This document shows, piece by piece, positions 22,150-24,591 of a stretch of DNA of 24,591 bases (position 1 is its first letter; each line of letters begins with the position of its first letter). Location: positions 1-24,591 of IMG/VR virus record IMGVR_UViG_3300042312_000547. One strand, given 5' to 3'. Both the position numbers and the translations under genes were made by a program. Source of the DNA: a virus. Below the pieces are notes generated by a model. The model saw only the letters and a list, made by a program, of their open reading frames with translations, was not told the origin of the DNA and did not search any database.

Positions 22150-23427
22150 ATGAGACAGATGACTCAACTCCGTCCTCACCAACAGACTGCTCTGGACTCT
22201 CTCCAGCAGCACAGCAAAGGTATTGTAGTGTTCCCCACTGGCGGCGGCAAGACCAACGTGGGTATCTTTGACGCTATGGAGCAATTCAAGTCTGATGCTC
22301 CTAAGACCGTTGTGGTGGTCTCTCCTCGCATTCTGCTTGCCGAGCAGTTGTCTTCTGAATATCTTGAGTTTATCACTAACGCTGCTGTTCTTCACGTTCA
22401 TAGTGGTGAGACGCACCACTTCAGCAGCACCAATCCTGATGTAATTCACAACTGGTCGCGTCGTGCCTACAAGCATCAACTGATTTTCACGACTTATAAT
22501 TCTCTTCAGCGTCTTCAGCAGGCAGACATTCAGGTAGATACCATTTACTTCGATGAGGCACACAACTCTGTTCGTCGTGACTTCTTCCCTGCCGTAGAGC
22601 ACTTTGCTGGTGAGGCAGAACGCTGCTATTTCTTCACCGCAACTCCTAAGTATTCTGCTACGGTCTCCAAACCTGGTATGAATGATACTGAGGTTTACGG
22701 TAGCATCATCGCTAAGGTTCCTGCTCCTCAACTGGTGCAGAATGGTTATATCATTCCTCCTAAGGTAATTTGCAAGCAGATGCGACTTTCGGTCAAGGGT
22801 GAGGACATTGCCCAACGGGACTGTGAGTATCTACTTGACCTTATCCTTAATCCCAAGCAGGTTACTGTAACTGAGGGTCTGATTGATTACTCAAACTCTG
22901 TGGATAAAATCCTGATCTGTGCCAAGACTACCAAGAATATTATTCAACTTCTGTCTGAAACTGACTTTGCCGAACAACTGGCAGAAGAAGGTTATTCCGT
23001 GATGCACATTACTGCCAAGCACGGTGCCTTTATTGACGGTCAGAAAGTCAACCGTGAGGTGTTCTTTGACACTCTGAATGAGTGGGGTAAGGATGCCGAC
23101 AAGAAGTTTGTGGTTCTTCACCATAGCATTCTGGCAGAAGGCATTAACATCTCTGCTCTGGAAGCGGTTGTGTTCATGCGTTCTATGGACATCGTGGGCA
23201 TCGGTCAAACGGTCGGTCGGACGCTGCGTCTGCACCCCGCAGATGCCGCTGGAATCCGCTCTGGTGCCCTTCAGGCGGGTGCTCTAGAGTCCTACACCAA
23301 ATCCTATGGTCTGGTGGTCTGCCCGACCTTTGACAAGGCATCTACGAGCACCGCACAGAAGGTCCAGAACGTGGTGGATATCATCTTCCAGCAGGGCGAC
23401 GTTGCCGTCAGCATTGTCAGGCGCTGA
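22150..23427 (+). CDS. DEAH-box superfamily II helicase (425 aa)
   Basis: Motifs appear in order: motif I F-P-T-G-G-G-K-T (29-35), D-E-A-H (135-138), F-T-A-T-P (162-166, motif III) and motif VI Q-T-V-G-R-T-L-R (353-360). N-terminal L-R-P-H-Q-Q-T-A-L is the start of a helicase domain of the UvsW/RecG/type III restriction class. The expected activity is ATP-dependent unwinding or branch migration. Its size and context fit phage recombination or replication helicases, but it is not assigned to uvsW. A second in-frame ATG is at 22159. Codon use is clearly more G+C-rich than the fibre genes. An extended -10 promoter precedes it. Confidence 0.9.
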   Translation: MRQMTQLRPHQQTALDSLQQHSKGIVVFPTGGGKTNVGIFDAMEQFKSDAPKTVVVVSPRILLAEQLSSEYLEFITNAAVLHVHSGETHHFSSTNPDVIHNWSRRAYKHQLIFTTYNSLQRLQQADIQVDTIYFDEAHNSVRRDFFPAVEHFAGEAERCYFFTATPKYSATVSKPGMNDTEVYGSIIAKVPAPQLVQNGYIIPPKVICKQMRLSVKGEDIAQRDCEYLLDLILNPKQVTVTEGLIDYSNSVDKILICAKTTKNIIQLLSETDFAEQLAEEGYSVMHITAKHGAFIDGQKVNREVFFDTLNEWGKDADKKFVVLHHSILAEGINISALEAVVFMRSMDIVGIGQTVGRTLRLHPADAAGIRSGALQAGALESYTKSYGLVVCPTFDKASTSTAQKVQNVVDIIFQQGDVAVSIVRR

Positions 23428-23442
23428 CCTTTCTGCTATAAT
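23414..23442 (+). promoter_or_regulatory. Sigma-70 promoter TTGTCA-17-tgcTATAAT
   Basis: The -35 ttgtca (23414-23419), a 17-base spacer and an extended -10 tgctataat ending at 23442. It lies across the end of the helicase gene and would start transcription near 23449, upstream of the ATG at 23468. Confidence 0.8.
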
Positions 23443-23467
23443 ACATTCATTCAACCAACAACTCCTA

Positions 23468-23614
23468 ATGAAATACGAAGTTATCTTTGTCGCTGGCAAT
23501 CATCGCCTGAGCGAACAGGTCTATGCCAACAGTCCCCGTGAGGCACAGGACGTTGTGAAAGCACGAAATCCGAATGCCCGTATTGTAAACGTAACTGTTC
23601 CCCACAACCGATGA
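23468..23614 (+). CDS. Small hypothetical protein (48 aa)
   Basis: The ATG at 23468 follows a consensus promoter by about 20 bases, so it is preferred over an upstream in-frame start inside the helicase. The protein (MKYEVIFVAGNHRLSEQVYA, then SPREAQDVVKARNPNARIV) has an alpha-beta pattern. Its last 4 bases overlap the next gene's ATG (ATGA). No family recognised. Codon use is G+C-rich like the helicase. Confidence 0.65.
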   Translation: MKYEVIFVAGNHRLSEQVYANSPREAQDVVKARNPNARIVNVTVPHNR

Positions 23615-23859
23615 ATCTCCCAATAATTCCCAATCGTGGAAAACTGGATCCCGTACACGGAAATCCAGACGGTTATGTAACTAAAGATGGTAAGTGGGCT
23701 GCTGTTCCTTGTGGAAGTCAATTTGTAATTATCTGTGAGGGAAAGCAGGTCTACACTACTAAAACTTATGACCTTGCTAAGGAGTACATTACCAAAAAAC
23801 TCAAACAGACTCCACGTAAACAAAAGTCCGCTTCTTCACTTGAGGGGCATTTTTCGTGA
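23611..23859 (+). CDS. Small hypothetical protein (82 aa)
   Basis: Coupled by ATGA to the 48-aa gene and by a TGATG overlap to the next. Residues ~1-50 form beta strands (GYVTKDGKWAAVPCGSQFVI). Residues ~50-75 are a basic helix (LAKEYITKKLKQTPRKQKS), which could bind nucleic acid. No domain is recognised; an early role is suggested by the promoter upstream of the operon. Confidence 0.65.
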   Translation: MNLPIIPNRGKLDPVHGNPDGYVTKDGKWAAVPCGSQFVIICEGKQVYTTKTYDLAKEYITKKLKQTPRKQKSASSLEGHFS

Positions 23860-24062
23860 TGAAAGTCTTTCAGCAGACTTGTGACAAACCTTATGACCGC
23901 CATACCTATGAAATTGTCCTGAAAAACGGAAAAACAACTTCTTTTAAATACTGGGATGAGGTCCAGGTGTATTGGTATCAAAATTGTCAGATTCCAGATT
24001 TTTTAGATGTTATAATCGTCAAAGACAAAAAAAGTAAAAAGATCTCTGGATTTGGGGCATAA
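23859..24062 (+). CDS. Small hypothetical protein (67 aa)
   Basis: Start chosen at ATG 23859 (TGATG overlap with the previous stop, with gagggg about 11 bases upstream) rather than a GTG at 23856. The protein (MKVFQQTCDKPYDRHTYEIV) has an aromatic-rich core Y-W-D-E-V-Q-V-Y-W-Y-Q and a lysine-rich end. Unknown function. The stop lies inside a late promoter box. Confidence 0.65.
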   Translation: MKVFQQTCDKPYDRHTYEIVLKNGKTTSFKYWDEVQVYWYQNCQIPDFLDVIIVKDKKSKKISGFGA

Positions 24063-24065
24063 ATA
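24058..24065 (+). promoter_or_regulatory. T4-type late promoter box CATAAATA
   Basis: Contains the stop codon at 24060-24062 and lies 30 bases before the next likely ATG (24096). Confidence 0.6.
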
Positions 24066-24095
24066 CTCCTACTTGTCCCATTCAAGTTGAAAACA

Positions 24096-24269
24096 ATGAA
24101 CGAACCAAATGAATCTGAAAAATGGGACAGGGCAGTTTCTCTTTTTACCGAAAGTGTCCTGAAACCAGATAGTGAACTCAGACAACACGCGCACGAACAA
24201 AAGTGTTTTCACGAACTTATGTATGTTCGTGAAATTATATTAGAACACTTAAAAACTCTGAGAAAATGA
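24096..24269 (+). CDS. Small hypothetical protein (57 aa)
   Basis: The ATG at 24096 is used rather than the TTG at 24087. The protein is acidic at the start (MNEPNESEKWDRAV) and helical throughout, with histidines and a cysteine in the middle. Its stop overlaps the next ATG (ATGA). No family recognised. Confidence 0.6.
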   Translation: MNEPNESEKWDRAVSLFTESVLKPDSELRQHAHEQKCFHELMYVREIILEHLKTLRK

Positions 24270-24520
24270 CACCATTTAACTCCGTTCTACTCATCATAGT
24301 TGGTGTAGTAGGTTATATGATGATCATTGATGAAAATATCGCAACATATTTGACTTTGGTCTTCAAGATTATGAAAGTCAATACTGAAAGATTTTTTTGG
24401 ATGGTAAAGTATCATCCCAATAATTTTATCACCACTTGGATTCAAAATCGTAAGTATGACCAAATTGCAAGAGAACTTGAAAAAGAATTTCAAACCCAAG
24501 TGGAACGTTCAAGAGATTGA
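24266..24520 (+). CDS. Small single-pass membrane protein (84 aa)
   Basis: Residues ~5-35 are hydrophobic (F-N-S-V-L-L-I-I-V-G-V-V-G-Y-M-M-I-I, followed by an amphipathic stretch), a likely N-terminal transmembrane helix. The C-terminal ~30 residues are charged and helical (KYDQIARELEKEFQTQVERS). The topology resembles small phage inner-membrane proteins, but no known function is visible. Starts in an ATGA overlap. Confidence 0.65.
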   Translation: MTPFNSVLLIIVGVVGYMMIIDENIATYLTLVFKIMKVNTERFFWMVKYHPNNFITTWIQNRKYDQIARELEKEFQTQVERSRD

Positions 24521-24591
24521 TGATGTCACTATAGCAAGATTAATCAGTGAATTAGAAGGTGCCTATTACCTTCTGAATGTGATTGATGAAG
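24456..24591 (+). CDS. Hypothetical protein, N-terminal part (partial)
   Basis: An ATG at 24456 opens a frame to the window end, overlapping the membrane-protein gene by 65 bases in another frame. The visible part begins MTKLQENLKKNFKPKWNVQE and continues with a helix (ARLISELEGAYYLLNVIDE). It is probably real because it stays open and the sequence is protein-like, but such a large overlap is unusual. A start beyond the membrane gene is not available in this frame. Confidence 0.5.
   Translation, partial: MTKLQENLKKNFKPKWNVQEIDDVTIARLISELEGAYYLLNVIDE

Noticed and set aside
22090-22815. A 241-codon antisense frame opposite the helicase
   Set aside because: The helicase frame has all expected motifs; the antisense frame has none and runs through the terminator.
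23306-23467. Upstream in-frame extension of the 48-aa gene into the helicase
   Set aside because: The promoter at 23414-23442 and the ATG at 23468 indicate the short form; the extension lies within helicase coding sequence.

Overview
The window looks like part of a T4-like cyanophage (a myovirus of marine Synechococcus or Prochlorococcus). Four things suggest this. T4-type late promoter boxes (NATAAATA) precede many genes. There are long, AT-rich, repetitive tail-fibre genes of the cyanomyovirus style, with 2-oxoglutarate oxygenases among them. A short tRNA cluster carries a cyanobacterial-type group I intron in tRNA-Leu(UAA). A compact DEAH-box helicase with small early-type genes follows. 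All supported genes are on the + strand, and packing is tight with many ATGA or TGATG overlaps.

Layout. Positions 1-5975 hold three large or medium structural genes: the C-terminal part of a beta-helical fibre protein, a 222-aa structural protein, and a 1158-aa fibre with a collagen-like Gly-X-Gln domain and a tail-collar C-terminus. Positions 5984-7577 hold a probable fibre-assembly protein, a small collar-type fibre protein, a four-cysteine protein and a short fibre-like protein. Positions 7586-9849 hold alternating fibre and assembly-type genes (fibre A, chaperone A, fibre B, chaperone B, fibre C), joined by 4-base ATGA overlaps. Positions 9877-10543 hold small proteins, including an unreported 56-aa Phd/YefM-like antitoxin homologue, with a consensus sigma-70 promoter inside the end of the preceding gene. 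Positions 10550-11019 hold tRNA-Ile(UAU), a CAU tRNA and an intron-split tRNA-Leu(UAA), the last with its own sigma-70 promoter. An HNH endonuclease gene (11071-11532) follows immediately.

Positions 11904-22075 form a second tail locus. It contains a 1815-aa beta-helical fibre ending in an S74 intramolecular chaperone, two different 2-oxoglutarate/Fe(II) oxygenase-like genes flanking a glycine-rich adhesin-like gene, two uncharacterised small genes, and a 532-aa fibre. A strong intrinsic terminator (22102-22126) closes this late block. A visibly more G+C-rich early-type block follows: the DEAH helicase and a string of small overlapping genes running off the window.

Working together, most of the window appears to be a host-recognition locus built from interchangeable modules (beta-helix, Gly-X-Gln stalk, collar or HxH tips, S74 chaperone, dedicated assembly proteins, possible hydroxylases). 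It is expressed late from promoters that are mostly fused to the stop codon of the gene before. The tRNA and HNH segment interrupts this locus and looks like a small early-expressed mobile module. No database search was possible. Family names rest on visible motifs, and the cyanophage assignment is an inference.
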